Below are positions 1 to 9,240 of a stretch of DNA of 64,000 bases, one piece after another. The notes under the pieces are model-generated. The model saw only the letters and a program-made list of their open reading frames with translations, had not been told where the DNA came from and did no database searches. Every line of letters starts with the position of its first letter. The first letter of the stretch is position 1. Location of the stretch: contig DATMAB010000010.1 in NCBI GenBank assembly GCA_035573675.1, positions 124,001 through 188,000 on the forward strand, read 5' to 3'. This stretch comes from Terriglobales bacterium. Lineage in GTDB: Bacteria > Acidobacteriota > Terriglobia > Terriglobales > Acidobacteriaceae. The position numbers and the translations under genes were made by a program.

Positions 1-603
1 GTAGTGATGCATCCCACTTCCATGCAGTTCACGCCCGCGCCCGGTTCCGCCGGCTTTGAGCAGAACATGGAGGACCAGGGTGCGCTCATCCACGTGGCCA
101 CTACGGTTGCGCCCGGAAGCGAACCGGCGTATCGCATCGCGGGCACCGGCACCATGCCGGAGATCGCTTCGAGTGCCGGAGGCTCGGGCGGTGCAGCCTC
201 TGCCGCTGCCGAGGGCCAGCGTCAGGGTCCGGGCGGCGGCCTCGGCCCGCCTTCTGAGGGCCCCAACCCGCTGCAAGGTCAGATGGGGTGGATCCTCGGC
301 GGCTTTGCCGTGTTGCTCACGTTCGGCGCCATCATGATGATGCGCCGCCCGCGCCTCGCTCCCGCCCCGGGCGGCGGTTCTGCCGTCGCCGTCCCGCGAC
401 CGTCGGCAGCGGGCGCTACGGCTGCCTTGCCCTCCGCTCCCACGCGTTCTGCGTTGTTGCTCGACGCCCTGAAAGAAGAGCTCTTCGCCCTCGAAGTCGA
501 CCGCCAGCAGGGCCGTCTCTCCCCCGAGGAGTACGAGAAAACCAAGGCCGCCCTCGACCTCACCCTGGCGCGCGCTCTAAGTCGAACGAAAAAAGCCGGT
601 TAG
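1..603 (+). CDS. C-terminal part of a membrane-anchored hypothetical protein (5' truncated by window)
   Basis: The frame is open from base 1, so the gene begins outside the window and about 200 C-terminal residues are visible. A Gly/Ala/Pro-rich stretch leads into one hydrophobic segment (around residues 95-115, followed by MMRRPR as a positive stop), then a Pro/Ala linker and a charged helix with the pattern LLxxLKEELFALExDRQQGRLSPEEYEKTK. That tail resembles the cytoplasmic helical tails of acidobacterial carboxypeptidase-regulatory-like and cytochrome-maturation-neighbourhood proteins, but the diagnostic N-terminus is missing. No enzyme motif is visible, so function is left open. Confidence 0.6.
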   Translation, partial: VVMHPTSMQFTPAPGSAGFEQNMEDQGALIHVATTVAPGSEPAYRIAGTGTMPEIASSAGGSGGAASAAAEGQRQGPGGGLGPPSEGPNPLQGQMGWILGGFAVLLTFGAIMMMRRPRLAPAPGGGSAVAVPRPSAAGATAALPSAPTRSALLLDALKEELFALEVDRQQGRLSPEEYEKTKAALDLTLARALSRTKKAG

Positions 604-710
604 CTTCCGGAACCACAGCCTCGCAACTTCGTACTTATTAGTGGATTTGTTTGACTCGGAGGAAGGAGGAAATTCCGGTACCGTCCCTGATCCCGGCCCG
701 AGGGGGAAAC

Positions 711-749
711 ACTGGGTACTGGGTACTCGCAACTCGGTACTCGCCACTC
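711..749. repeat. Low-complexity intergenic word repeat (GGTACT/CTCG words)
   Basis: Imperfect tandem words of 7-8 bases (ACTGGGTACT, GGGTACTCGC, AACTCGGTAC) lie just upstream of htpX. This is one of several such runs in the window; others are at about 10008-10090, 30690-30798, 32229-32300, 47272-47335 and 54598-54688. Confidence 0.6.
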
Positions 750-792
750 CTCACCGGCATCTAATGTTGTGATGTGAGGCACGAAAGGAGCT

Positions 793-1647
793 ATGGGAAA
801 CACTTTCAAGACCGCATTCCTTCTCACCGCGATGACCCTTCTGCTGGTGTCGCTCGGGCGCGCCTTCGGCGGCCAGAGCGGCATGGTGCTGGCGCTGGGG
901 CTGGCCGTGGTGATGAACTTTGTCGCCTACTTTTTTTCCGACAAGCTGGCATTGGCAGCCTATCGCGCGCAACCTGTCACGCGCGAGCAGTTGCCGCAGG
1001 TCTATGACATCGTCGAGCGCCTGACGCAGCGCATGGGCATGCCCATGCCTAAGCTGTATGTCATCCCCACAGATTCACCAAATGCGTTTGCCACAGGCCG
1101 CAACCCGCAGCACGCGTCCGTGGCCGTCACCATGGGGATTCTCAAGCTGCTGAGCAACGAGGAACTGGAAGGCGTGCTGGCGCACGAGCTGGGCCATGTG
1201 CGCAACCGCGACATCCTCATCAGCTCGATTGCCGCTACCCTCGCCGGGGCTATCACCTGGCTGGCCGAGATCGGCCGCTTCGGCTTGATCTTCGGCGGCT
1301 ACAGCCGCGACGACCGCGATCGCGGTGGCGGTATCGGGGCGCTGCTCATGCTGCTTCTCGCGCCGCTGGCGGCCATGCTCATCCAGTTCGCCGTCTCGCG
1401 CTCGCGCGAGTACGCCGCCGACGCCACCGGAGCCGAACTGACCGGCAATCCCTATGGCCTGGCCCGCGCCCTGGAAAAGCTGGACGCTTACTCCAAGCGC
1501 CTGCCTATGGCGGCTTCACCCTCCAGCGCGCACCTGTTCATCGTGCAGCCGCTGACCGGCGCCGACTTTGCCAGCCTGTTCTCCACCCACCCGCCCATCC
1601 CCAAGCGCATCGAGCGCCTGATTGGGCGGCCGGGGGGCAGCGTCTGA
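793..1647 (+). CDS. htpX: Zinc metalloprotease HtpX (M48 family)
   Basis: Inner-membrane zinc protease of the HtpX/M48B family, involved in quality control of membrane proteins. The 284-residue length is normal for the family. Two N-terminal hydrophobic segments (about residues 5-50) precede the zinc site HELGH (first His about residue 131). A further hydrophobic pair lies at about 140-205, followed by SREYAADATGAEL, which carries the third zinc ligand Glu. The C-terminal STHPPIPKRIERL motif is typical. The start is supported by an AGGAG ribosome site 785-789, four bases before the ATG. It stands alone, upstream of a palindromic repeat and a tRNA gene. Confidence 0.96.
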   Translation: MGNTFKTAFLLTAMTLLLVSLGRAFGGQSGMVLALGLAVVMNFVAYFFSDKLALAAYRAQPVTREQLPQVYDIVERLTQRMGMPMPKLYVIPTDSPNAFATGRNPQHASVAVTMGILKLLSNEELEGVLAHELGHVRNRDILISSIAATLAGAITWLAEIGRFGLIFGGYSRDDRDRGGGIGALLMLLLAPLAAMLIQFAVSRSREYAADATGAELTGNPYGLARALEKLDAYSKRLPMAASPSSAHLFIVQPLTGADFASLFSTHPPIPKRIERLIGRPGGSV

Positions 1648-1670
1648 TAGATTCTGACTGATGCTGTCTC

Positions 1671-1697
1671 GTAGAGACGCAGCTTGCTGCGTCTCTC
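1671..1697. repeat. GTAGAGACG palindromic repeat, copy 1
   Basis: A perfect 11-bp inverted repeat, AGAGACGCAGC / GCTGCGTCTCT, with a 2-base centre. The same palindrome recurs at 12526-12553 (imperfect), 27525-27550 and 30008-30032, always between genes. It behaves as a REP-like dispersed palindrome; it lies just after htpX and could also fold as a transcript-end hairpin. Confidence 0.8.
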
Positions 1698-1794
1698 TGA
1701 TCGGTTTGACAGCCTCGCTGGCCTCACCGAAAATAGAAGTGTTGTTCCTGCCATGAGACGAGTCCGCCACCGGCGGACGCCCCGTCTCCGATGT

Positions 1795-1881
1795 GCCGAA
1801 GTGGCGGAATTGGCAGACGCGCATGGTTCAGGTCCATGTGCCCGCAAGGGCGTGGGGGTTCGAGTCCCTTCTTCGGCACCA
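1795..1881 (+). tRNA. tRNA-Leu (anticodon CAG)
   Basis: An acceptor stem GCCGAAG (1795-1801) pairs fully with CTTCGGC (1871-1877), followed by discriminator A and an encoded CCA (1879-1881). The anticodon loop TTCAGGT gives anticodon CAG, which reads the Leu codon CUG. The long variable arm (TGCCCGCAAGGGCG) is the class II feature expected for Leu, and the T loop GGGTTCGAGTCCC is canonical. Confidence 0.97.
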
Positions 1882-1937
1882 GCACTCAGCTTCCAGCTTT
1901 CAATCCCCCGCATATGGCCTGGTTAGTGTTGGAGGGC

Positions 1938-3524
1938 TTACCGCCTTCCGCCTTTGGCCCAGCGCTCGGCGCGCTCCAGGGGGATGACGACGGCGAAGCG
2001 CAGCGCCACCATCAGCAGTCCGAGGGCAAAGATCAGCCAGTCCAGGCCGAGGAACCTCCAGCTTCCGGCGACGATGCTGCGCGCCAGCAGCTCCACCGGG
2101 ATGGCGATGTGCTGGATCAGGCCCATCAGCGGCGTACCCGCAATGACCTTCTCCTTGAGCAGGCCGCCGGCCACCACGAAGTGCAGGAAGAAAGCGAAAG
2201 GCACGAGCATGGAGCCGTAGGAGACGAGGACGCGCACGATCTTCAGCGTCCAGTACATCTCCCGCCGGGCCTGGGAGGGAGGCGGAGGCATCTCGACCTC
2301 GCGCAGCGGTGGCGCGGCCCCGGATTCGCGAACGTAGCGCGCCGGCGCCCTGGGCTCAGGAGGGGGCGCGGGCGGAGGCGCTACCGTGCGGCTGGCTGGC
2401 GGTGGCGGCGTGGCTACGGGCGTACCTGCGCCGGAGGGTGTGCGATCGGAGAAGGTGCGGGTTCCCTGCCAGGGTGCAACGGTGCGCCGGGGCGGAGGCG
2501 GCGCCGCTTCCGGGACGTGCATGGCGGTCGGCGCGGGCGGCACGGCCATGGCGGTAGGCGCGGCCGCCGCAACCCCGGCGGCCGGAGCCGGTGCGGCGGG
2601 CCGCATGCCGGAGGGAACTCGGCCGGAGAGCGCTGCCTGGATCTTCTGCAGCCGGGTAACGATCTCGTCGGCGCTGGGCCGCTCCTCGCGCTGCTTGCGG
2701 ATGCACATATGGATGAGCTCGTGCAGTTCCGGCGGCAGCTCGGGATTCACTTCACGCGCGGGGCGCGGCTCTTTCTTCAGGATGTTCAGCAGCGTGGCCC
2801 CAATGGATTCGGACTCGAACGCCTGCTGTCCGGTAGCCATTTCGTACAGCATGACGCCGAAGGAAAAAATGTCGGTGCGCGTGTCCACTTCGGCGCCCAT
2901 GGCCTGCTCCGGCGACATATGGCTGGCGGTGCCCATCACCTGGCCGGCCTGGGTCTTGAACTCCTTCGGGTCGGGCTCGACGGAAAGCGCCGTGGCGTCA
3001 TACACCATGGTCTTGTCCTGGCGCGGGGCGGCGACTCCAGACTTGACCTGCTCCTTGAACTTGGCCAGGCCGAAGTCAAAAATCTTGGCCTGCCCGCGGT
3101 GGGTGACCATGATGTTCTGCGACTTGATATCGCGATGGATGATGCCCTTCTCGTGCGCCGCCGCCAGGCCGCTGGCCACCTGGATGGCGGTCTCACAGAG
3201 CTGCCGGATGGGCATGGGCCGGCCGCCGATGATGGACTTCAGCGTCTGCCCCTCGACGTACTCCATCACGATGTAGGGCGTGTCATTCTCCGTTCCCATC
3301 TGGTAGAGCACCAGGATGGCGGGATGCTGCAGGGCTGAGGACGCCTTGGCTTCGCGCAGAAAGCGGGCCATGGCCTCGCGCTGAAAGCCGGGCGGGATGT
3401 GGGAAAGCATCTTGATGGCCACCGGGCGGTCCAGTTGCAGGTCGGTGGCGCGGTACACCACGCCCATGCCGCCTTCGCCCAGCTTCTGGTCGACGCGGTA
3501 CTGGCCGATGGTCTTGCCGATCAT
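1938..3524 (-). CDS. Membrane-anchored Hanks-type serine/threonine protein kinase
   Basis: A bacterial eukaryotic-like Ser/Thr kinase. The start is set at the ATG at 3524 because GGAGGGGG lies just upstream and the kinase fold begins at once (about 528 residues); the frame is open further upstream but without kinase sequence. Visible motifs: glycine loop GEGGMG (residues 16-21), VAIK with Lys38, HRDIKSQN (130-137) with the catalytic Asp, DFGLAKF (150-156) and a SPEQ motif after an unusually long activation segment. A Pro-rich linker (about 320-425) leads to a C-terminal part with about three hydrophobic segments, so this kinase appears anchored through its C-terminus. The substrate is unknown. 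A minus-strand adenylate cyclase lies immediately upstream. Confidence 0.93.
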   Translation of the reverse strand: MIGKTIGQYRVDQKLGEGGMGVVYRATDLQLDRPVAIKMLSHIPPGFQREAMARFLREAKASSALQHPAILVLYQMGTENDTPYIVMEYVEGQTLKSIIGGRPMPIRQLCETAIQVASGLAAAHEKGIIHRDIKSQNIMVTHRGQAKIFDFGLAKFKEQVKSGVAAPRQDKTMVYDATALSVEPDPKEFKTQAGQVMGTASHMSPEQAMGAEVDTRTDIFSFGVMLYEMATGQQAFESESIGATLLNILKKEPRPAREVNPELPPELHELIHMCIRKQREERPSADEIVTRLQKIQAALSGRVPSGMRPAAPAPAAGVAAAAPTAMAVPPAPTAMHVPEAAPPPPRRTVAPWQGTRTFSDRTPSGAGTPVATPPPPASRTVAPPPAPPPEPRAPARYVRESGAAPPLREVEMPPPPSQARREMYWTLKIVRVLVSYGSMLVPFAFFLHFVVAGGLLKEKVIAGTPLMGLIQHIAIPVELLARSIVAGSWRFLGLDWLIFALGLLMVALRFAVVIPLERAERWAKGGRR

Positions 3525-3581
3525 CGCCCCCTCCGGGAGCGGGAGCGCACCCTTCAACTCAGGCCGCGGAGGTGCGCTCGC

Positions 3582-3623
3582 GCGCGGGCAGGTTGCCCGC
3601 GCGACAGCCGGCGGGACACCGGC
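3582..3623. repeat. GC-rich hairpin repeat between kinase and cyclase genes
   Basis: The 306-bp gap between the kinase start and the cyclase stop has no gene I can support. It contains a 9-bp inverted repeat GCGCGGGCA / TGCCCGCGC (3582-3590, 3594-3602) and then GCCGG / CCGGC with a CGGGACA loop (3607-3623). A related sequence (GACAGCCGGC...GACGCCGGCGC) sits at about 5996-6021 upstream of trpC, so this looks like a dispersed repeat rather than a dedicated terminator. Confidence 0.6.
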
Positions 3624-3830
3624 GCTACTAAGAATGCGGAAATCAGGCGGAGACCTCCCGCGAAAGAGCCAGGAATGGTTTGCTGGGAGCCACTCTGGCA
3701 CACACGGTAACGCGCCGGACAGGGGGTGTCAATTACACAAATTGACAGGGGACGCCGGCGTCCTATTCCGGGAAACTCCTGGCTCCGGCAGGATGCCTGA
3801 TAGATAACTGCGAGACGCGGAGTCACCGCC

Positions 3831-5897
3831 TCAGTCCACGGGGTCTGGGACGCCGTAGATGCGCACACTGCCTTCCTTGCCCTTGACTTGCGCGGAACCC
3901 AGGTCGACGCACTCGATCTCACTCCGGACCGCTTCGTAAATGAGGTCGTTGACCAGGATCTTGCAGGGATAGGCCTTGGTCAGGCCTTCCAGGCGTGAAG
4001 CAACGTTCACGGTGTCGCCGATCACGGTGTAGTCCATGCGCTGCTCGGAGCCGATGTTGCCGCTGACCGCCTCGCCCCAGGTGATGCCGATGCCGGTCTC
4101 GATGGTGGGCAGGCCCCGGGCGGCGCGCTCGCGGTTGTATTCGCGCAGGGCGCGGCGCATCTCGCGGGCGCAGCGCACGGCGCGCAGGCAGTCGTCCTCG
4201 TGGCTGACGGGGGCTCCGAACACCGCCATGATAGCGTCGCCGATGAACTTATCCAGCGTCCCCTCGTAGCGGAAGATGGGGTCGATCATGCGCGTGAAGT
4301 AATCGTTGAGCATCTCGACGACTTCTTCCGCGGTCAGGCGCTCGGAAAGCGTGGTGAAGTTGCGGATGTCGGAGAAGAGCACGGCGACGACCGACCGGTT
4401 GCCGCCCAGCTTCAACCGGTCGCGGTCTTTGAGGAGCTGCTCGGCGATCTGGCGAGTGACGTAGCGGGAGAGGGTGGACATCAGCCGCTGCTCCTGGGTG
4501 ATGTCGTCGGCGACGATCACCACGCCCAGAGATTTTTCCTTGCTGTCGCGGAGAGGCAGGACGTGGAGGTTGATGTTCATGGTGTCCTCCTCTCCCTTGA
4601 GGTACTTCAGGTCGTAGGCGGTGTAGCTTTCGCCGCCCGCGACCACGCGGCCAATGGCGTCGACGATCTCCGGATTCTGGTCGCGGCCGAAAAACTGCGT
4701 GTAGGGCTGGCCGGGCTCGAGTTCGTTGCCGCGCCAGAAGATGTCCAGACCGGCCAGGTTGCAGTAGGCCAGGCCGCCGTCGGGATCGAGCGTGACCACG
4801 CCGGTGGCCATGGTGCGCAGCATGCTCTCGTTGTAGTTCTTCATGTAGCGCACTTCCTCGAACATGCGCGAGTTCTCCAGCGCAATGGCGGTCTGCGAGG
4901 CCAGCGCGCCCATCAGCTCCTCGTCCTCGGCGCTGAAGGGTCCGGTGCGTTTGTTGAGCACCTGCATGACGCCGATGATCTCCTGCTTCTCATCGCGGAC
5001 CGGCATGGTAAGGATGGAGCGGGTGCGGTAGCCGGTGCGCTTGTCTACCTCGGGGTTGAAGCGCGGGTCCTTGTAGGCATCCGGGATGTTGACGGTGTTC
5101 CCGGTGTTGGCCACGTAGCCGACGATGCCCGCGCCCTTGGGCACGCGGATTTCCTTCATCTCCGGGCCCTGCGCCACCTTGGACCACAGTTCGCCGGTGA
5201 CGCGGTCCACCAGGAAGAGGGTGCAGCGCTCGGCGTTCATGGCTGCCGAGGTCTGGGCCACGATGGTCTGCAGCAGGCGGTCGATCTCCAACTCGGCGGA
5301 GACCTCGCGCATGACGCTGAGCAGGATCTCCGAGGTCTTCATGCGCTTCTGCACTTCTTCGTTGAGCAGCGCGTTCTGCACCGCGATGGCGGCCTGCGAG
5401 GCGAAGGCCTCGAGCAGAGTCTCGTCATCCGCGGTGAAGATGCCGTGGCTCTTGTTCAGCACCTGCACGACGCCCAGAATCCTGCCCTCGGGATTGCACA
5501 TGGGCGCGGCCAGGATAGTGCGGGTGCGGTAGCCGGTGCGCTTGTCCACGTCGATGTTGAAGCGCGGGTCCTGATAGGCGTCGGGGATGTTGAGGGTCTT
5601 GCCGGTGCGGCCGACGTAGCCGGCGATGCCGGCAGTAAGCGGGACGCGGATCTCCTTCATGTCGGCGCCCTGCGCCACCTTGGACCAGAGCTCGCCCTTG
5701 TCTTCGTCGATGAGGAAGATGGTGGAGCGGTCGGCGTCGAGCACCTCGGAGGCCTTCTGCGTGATCTTAACCAACAGGTCGTCGAGCTGGCGCTCGACGG
5801 CCAGAGAGCGCATTACGTCCAAAAGTACGGAATAGGTCGAGGCCGGGTCGCGGCGGAGACCTGCCTTGGACTTGCGCTTGGGGGAACGCGTGGGCAT
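3831..5897 (-). CDS. GAF-GAF-PAS class III adenylate cyclase
   Basis: Predicted soluble signalling enzyme making cAMP from ATP. Order: two GAF domains (about residues 20-170 and 190-345, with near-duplicate KVAQGxxMKEIRVP and DKRTGYRTR stretches that show internal duplication), a PAS-like domain (about 355-470) and a C-terminal class III cyclase domain (about 500-685). The cyclase has both metal-binding Asp motifs (LFSDIRNFT and FIGDAIMAVFG), the substrate Lys in TLDKFIGD and the DYTVIGDTVNVASRLEG signature; the Lys with DYT favours ATP over GTP. The start is placed at the ATG at 5897; upstream codons are open but low-quality. Ligands of the GAF domains cannot be told from sequence. Confidence 0.92.
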   Translation of the reverse strand: MPTRSPKRKSKAGLRRDPASTYSVLLDVMRSLAVERQLDDLLVKITQKASEVLDADRSTIFLIDEDKGELWSKVAQGADMKEIRVPLTAGIAGYVGRTGKTLNIPDAYQDPRFNIDVDKRTGYRTRTILAAPMCNPEGRILGVVQVLNKSHGIFTADDETLLEAFASQAAIAVQNALLNEEVQKRMKTSEILLSVMREVSAELEIDRLLQTIVAQTSAAMNAERCTLFLVDRVTGELWSKVAQGPEMKEIRVPKGAGIVGYVANTGNTVNIPDAYKDPRFNPEVDKRTGYRTRSILTMPVRDEKQEIIGVMQVLNKRTGPFSAEDEELMGALASQTAIALENSRMFEEVRYMKNYNESMLRTMATGVVTLDPDGGLAYCNLAGLDIFWRGNELEPGQPYTQFFGRDQNPEIVDAIGRVVAGGESYTAYDLKYLKGEEDTMNINLHVLPLRDSKEKSLGVVIVADDITQEQRLMSTLSRYVTRQIAEQLLKDRDRLKLGGNRSVVAVLFSDIRNFTTLSERLTAEEVVEMLNDYFTRMIDPIFRYEGTLDKFIGDAIMAVFGAPVSHEDDCLRAVRCAREMRRALREYNRERAARGLPTIETGIGITWGEAVSGNIGSEQRMDYTVIGDTVNVASRLEGLTKAYPCKILVNDLIYEAVRSEIECVDLGSAQVKGKEGSVRIYGVPDPVD

Positions 5898-6081
5898 CAG
5901 AAGTGTGTCACGAACGTAGCTGCGGGGAGACCGGGTGTCAAGCAGAGACGGCGCGTTGCGGATAGGATCCGGGAGCCGCGGGCAAGCTGCGCGCAAGACA
6001 GCCGGCAAGGACGCCGGCGCAACCGCATCGCCGCGGTCGGGAATGAAGACCTCCCTGAGGATTTATACTCGGAGGCTTGTC

Positions 6082-6891
6082 ATGGCCGTGACGCTGGACC
6101 AGATCGTGGCGCGCACGCGGGAACGCGTAGCGGACGCCAAACGCACTGCGGACCGCGCCGAGCTGGAGCGCCGCGCGGCGGCGCATACCCCGCGCGGATT
6201 CCGCCAGGCGCTGGAGCGCGACGCCGCCAAGGGTGCGGCCGTCATCGCGGAGATCAAGCGGGCTTCGCCTTCACGTGGGCTCATTCGCGGCAGCTTCCAG
6301 GTGGCGACGCTAGCGTGGCAGCTCACGCACGGCGGCGCTACGGCACTGAGCGTGCTGACCGACGAGGAATTCTTTCAGGGCTCGCTGGCCGATTTGAGCG
6401 AGGCTTCCGCCGCCAGCCCGCTGCCGTGCCTGCGCAAGGACTTCATCGTCGATGAATTCCAGGTAGTGGAGGCGCGGGCGTTCGCCGCGGATGCGGTGCT
6501 GCTCATCGTGGCCGCGCTGAGCGATCGCGACCTGCGGGCCCTGACGGCGAAGAGCCGCGAGATGGGGCTCGACGTTTTGTGCGAAGTGCATGACGAGCGC
6601 GAACTGGAGCGCGCCCTGGCCTCCGGTTGCGACCTGATCGGCGTGAACAGCCGCGATCTGAAAACATTCCAGGTAGACCTGGGTACGGCGCTGCGGTTGG
6701 GGCCGAGCATCCCGGCGAACGTCGTGCGCGTGGCGGAGAGCGGCATTCAGTCGGGCGCGGACATTGCGCGACTGCGGGACGCGGGCTACCGCGCGTTCCT
6801 GATCGGCGAGTCGCTGATGCGGGAAGACGCGCCCGGCGACGCCCTGGCGCGCCTGCTGGCGGAGGCGCGGGCCGGAGCAGTGGCAGGGTAG
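6082..6891 (+). CDS. trpC: Indole-3-glycerol phosphate synthase
   Basis: Converts carboxyphenylaminodeoxyribulose phosphate to indole-3-glycerol phosphate in tryptophan synthesis. The 269-residue length is normal for the monofunctional enzyme. The start ATG is preceded by GGAGG (6071-6075). Family motifs are clear: AEIKRASPSRG (catalytic Lys and phosphate loop), SVLTDEEFFQGS, PCLRKDFIVDEFQ, GVNSRDLKTF, AESGIQSG and FLIGESLM. It is the first gene of a trpC-F-B-orf-A series; trpE, trpG and trpD are not in the window. Confidence 0.97.
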   Translation: MAVTLDQIVARTRERVADAKRTADRAELERRAAAHTPRGFRQALERDAAKGAAVIAEIKRASPSRGLIRGSFQVATLAWQLTHGGATALSVLTDEEFFQGSLADLSEASAASPLPCLRKDFIVDEFQVVEARAFAADAVLLIVAALSDRDLRALTAKSREMGLDVLCEVHDERELERALASGCDLIGVNSRDLKTFQVDLGTALRLGPSIPANVVRVAESGIQSGADIARLRDAGYRAFLIGESLMREDAPGDALARLLAEARAGAVAG

Positions 6892-6898
6892 GGTTTTT

Positions 6899-6965
6899 GC
6901 AGCGGCTAAAGCCCCGGCTTTATCTCGGCTCGTGCGGCACGACTAAAGTCGTGCCCTGATACAAA
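6899..6965. repeat. Dispersed repeat with perfect hairpin between trpC and trpF
   Basis: A stretch reading AGCGGCTAAAGCCCCGG then GGCACGACT-AA-AGTCGTGCC (6936-6955, a perfect 9-bp stem). The wording matches a repeat type common in acidobacterial intergenic DNA (established impression, not searched). It breaks the otherwise tight trp cluster and could slow or end transcription, although no T-run follows. Confidence 0.65.
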
Positions 6966-7010
6966 GCTCCGATTCTTTAGACTGACAACTGAACACCGGC
7001 GACTGCTCTT

Positions 7011-7745
7011 ATGCCTTGGGTGAAAATCTGCGGGACGACGAATCCTGAGGACGCGCGCTTAGCGGTTGACGCAGGCGCGGATGCGCTGGGCTTCGTGTTC
7101 GCAGAGAGTCCGCGACGAGTGACGGCGGAGCGGGCGCGGCAGATCATTGCGGAGCTGCCAGCCGAGGTCGAAAAGGTCGGGGTGTTCGTGAACGAGCCGG
7201 TCCAGCGGATTCTGGAGGTCGCGGACCAAGCCGGACTCACCGCGATTCAGTTGCATGGCGACGAGCCGCCGGAGACGCCTCGTGCGATAAAGCGGGCATC
7301 CTCGGGAGAACGTCCCTTGAGAGTGATTCGCGCCGGACCCCTCATACCATGGTTGGACGATTCTCACGAAGCCGATGCCATTGGCTGGGATCCGGCCCTT
7401 CTGGGGATTGTCGAGCGTGGACCGGGCGGGGAGCCGGTACGCACGGGCAACATTGACGCGTTACTGGTGGATTCCGGCACTCCGCAGAAGCGTGGAGGCA
7501 CGGGAGCACCGTTCGATTGGATCCGCGGAAGCATTCTAATCACGATGATGTCTTCCTTCGTTAAGGTCATCGTCGCGGGAGGGTTGACCCCTGAGAATGT
7601 CGCTGAGGCCCTTCAGAGGCTACGTCCCTGGGGCGTGGACGTGGTTTCAGGCGTCGAGCGAGAAGCAGGCAAGAAGGACCCCGAAAAAGTCCGCGCATTC
7701 ATCGAGGCAGTGCGACAGGCGGACAAGGAGTCCTCACGCCTGTGA
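7011..7745 (+). CDS. trpF: Phosphoribosylanthranilate isomerase
   Basis: Catalyses the Amadori rearrangement of phosphoribosylanthranilate ahead of Trp[16 protein letters not shown] at the N-terminus carries the catalytic Cys of the KICGxT motif; LQLHGDE (here [10 protein letters not shown]), LLVDSG and the phosphate-binding [11 protein letters not shown] and GVDVVSGVE motifs follow. At 244 residues it is about 35 longer than usual, because of an insertion around residues 105-150 (rich in charged residues) and a segment after GTGAPFDW ([14 protein letters not shown]). The stop overlaps the GTG start of trpB by 4 bases (GTGA), implying translational coupling. Confidence 0.95.
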   Translation: MPWVKICGTTNPEDARLAVDAGADALGFVFAESPRRVTAERARQIIAELPAEVEKVGVFVNEPVQRILEVADQAGLTAIQLHGDEPPETPRAIKRASSGERPLRVIRAGPLIPWLDDSHEADAIGWDPALLGIVERGPGGEPVRTGNIDALLVDSGTPQKRGGTGAPFDWIRGSILITMMSSFVKVIVAGGLTPENVAEALQRLRPWGVDVVSGVEREAGKKDPEKVRAFIEAVRQADKESSRL

Positions 7746-8944
7746 GCCGCAAGGGGAGCACGGCCGGGACGCCCGGGCGCTTCGGTCCCTACGGCGGACG
7801 TTACGTTCCCGAGACGCTGATGGCGGCGCTGGAGGAATTGGAGGGCGCCTACAATCGCGCGCGGCGCGACCGTGGTTTCCAGCGGCGTCTCGATGACCTG
7901 CTACACCACTACGCCGGGCGGCCCACGCCGCTGTTCTTCGCCGAACGGCTGACCAAGAAACTCGGCGGCGCGAGGATCTACCTGAAGCGCGAAGACCTGC
8001 TGCACACGGGCGCGCACAAGATCAACAACTGCCTCGGCCAGGCGCTGCTGGTGGAGCGCATGGGCAAGCATCGCGTGGTCGCCGAGACCGGCGCGGGACA
8101 GCACGGCGTAGCCACGGCCACGGTCTGCGCGCTGTTTGGCTTCCAGTGCGTGGTGTACATGGGCACGGAAGACATGCGCCGGCAGGAGCTGAACGTCTTT
8201 CGCATGCGCCTGCTGGGTGCGGAAGTCCGCGGGGTGGATGCGGGCTCGCGCACGCTGAAGGACGCCATCAGCGAAGCCATGCGCGACTGGGTGACGAACG
8301 TGCGCACCACGCACTACCTGCTGGGGAGCGTGCTGGGCGCCCATCCGTATCCCACCATGGTGCGCGATTTTCAGTCGGTCATTGGGCGTGAAGCGCGGCA
8401 GCAGATTCTGGCCGCCGAAGGCCGGCTGCCGAGCGCGGTGATGGCATGCGTGGGCGGCGGCTCGAATGCCATCGGCATCTTCCATCGCTTTCTCAGAGAC
8501 GGGAAGGTGAAGCTGGTCGGAGTGGAAGCCGGCGGCTGCGGCCGCAGGCTCGGCCAGCACGCCGCACGGTTCCGCGGCGGCGCGCCCGGCGTCCTGCAAG
8601 GAACGTACTCCTACCTGCTGCAGGATGCGGCGGGGCAGATCGCGCCGACGCATTCCGTTTCCGCCGGGCTCGATTATCCGGCCATCGGACCGGAGCACGC
8701 CGCGCTGCGCGATGCCGGCCGAGCCGAATATGTGGCAGCATCGGACCGCGAAGCCTTGGCCGCATGCCGCCTGCTGGCGCGAACCGAAGGCATCATTCCG
8801 GCGCTGGAGTCGGCGCACGCTGTGGCGGAAGCGGTGAAGCGCGCACCGCAGATGAAAAAGAGCGACATCATCCTGATCAATCTCTCCGGGCGCGGAGACA
8901 AGGACATGGGGATCCTTGTTGAACACTCTGGCGGACTCCGATGA
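7742..8944 (+). CDS. trpB: Tryptophan synthase beta chain
   Basis: PLP enzyme condensing indole with serine. It is a normal 400 residues with a GTG start overlapping the trpF stop. Visible motifs: GRYVPETLM near the N-terminus, [15 protein letters not shown] with the PLP-binding Lys, [13 protein letters not shown], the phosphate-binding [21 protein letters not shown] and the C-terminal SGRGDKDM. This is the TrpB1 type that partners with TrpA. Its stop overlaps the ATG of the next small gene (ATGA), which is inserted between trpB and trpA. Confidence 0.98.
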   Translation: MSRKGSTAGTPGRFGPYGGRYVPETLMAALEELEGAYNRARRDRGFQRRLDDLLHHYAGRPTPLFFAERLTKKLGGARIYLKREDLLHTGAHKINNCLGQALLVERMGKHRVVAETGAGQHGVATATVCALFGFQCVVYMGTEDMRRQELNVFRMRLLGAEVRGVDAGSRTLKDAISEAMRDWVTNVRTTHYLLGSVLGAHPYPTMVRDFQSVIGREARQQILAAEGRLPSAVMACVGGGSNAIGIFHRFLRDGKVKLVGVEAGGCGRRLGQHAARFRGGAPGVLQGTYSYLLQDAAGQIAPTHSVSAGLDYPAIGPEHAALRDAGRAEYVAASDREALAACRLLARTEGIIPALESAHAVAEAVKRAPQMKKSDIILINLSGRGDKDMGILVEHSGGLR

Positions 8945-9225
8945 ATCACGAAATCGCCTACGGCGTGCTCCACGCGGAGATGAAGGCGCTCCGCGTGCAG
9001 CCCTACCAGAACCTGGAAGAGATGGTCGGCAAGAACATGTACAAGGAAGTGATCAGCGGCGAAGATGGAAAGCCGTACCAAGTGGAGATCGACGTGATGT
9101 GGGACGACGAGCGGGGCGGGAACCTCCGTGTCCTGGGATCCGTGGACGACGGGGGATGGCGGACATTCATTCCGCTTACGGATGACTTCATCATGGGTCC
9201 GAACGGCGAGTTCGTAGGAGAGTGA
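8941..9225 (+). CDS. Hypothetical protein encoded between trpB and trpA
   Basis: A 94-residue soluble, acidic protein with no signal peptide or membrane segment. Its start ATG overlaps the trpB stop as ATGA, so it is almost certainly translated with the operon. The sequence is mixed alpha then beta: an N-terminal helix (about residues 1-30), then [21 protein letters not shown] and a conserved-looking [16 protein letters not shown] block. I do not recognise the family. Its position suggests coexpression with tryptophan synthase, but a catalytic role cannot be inferred. Confidence 0.85.
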   Translation: MNHEIAYGVLHAEMKALRVQPYQNLEEMVGKNMYKEVISGEDGKPYQVEIDVMWDDERGGNLRVLGSVDDGGWRTFIPLTDDFIMGPNGEFVGE

Positions 9226-9240
9226 GCTCCTACCTTCTGC

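Noticed and set aside
4200-6455. Plus-strand frame of about 750 codons opposite the adenylate cyclase
   Set aside because: Mirror frame of a high-GC gene: composition rich in Val/Gly/His/Gln, no domain, and the opposite strand has clear GAF and cyclase motifs.
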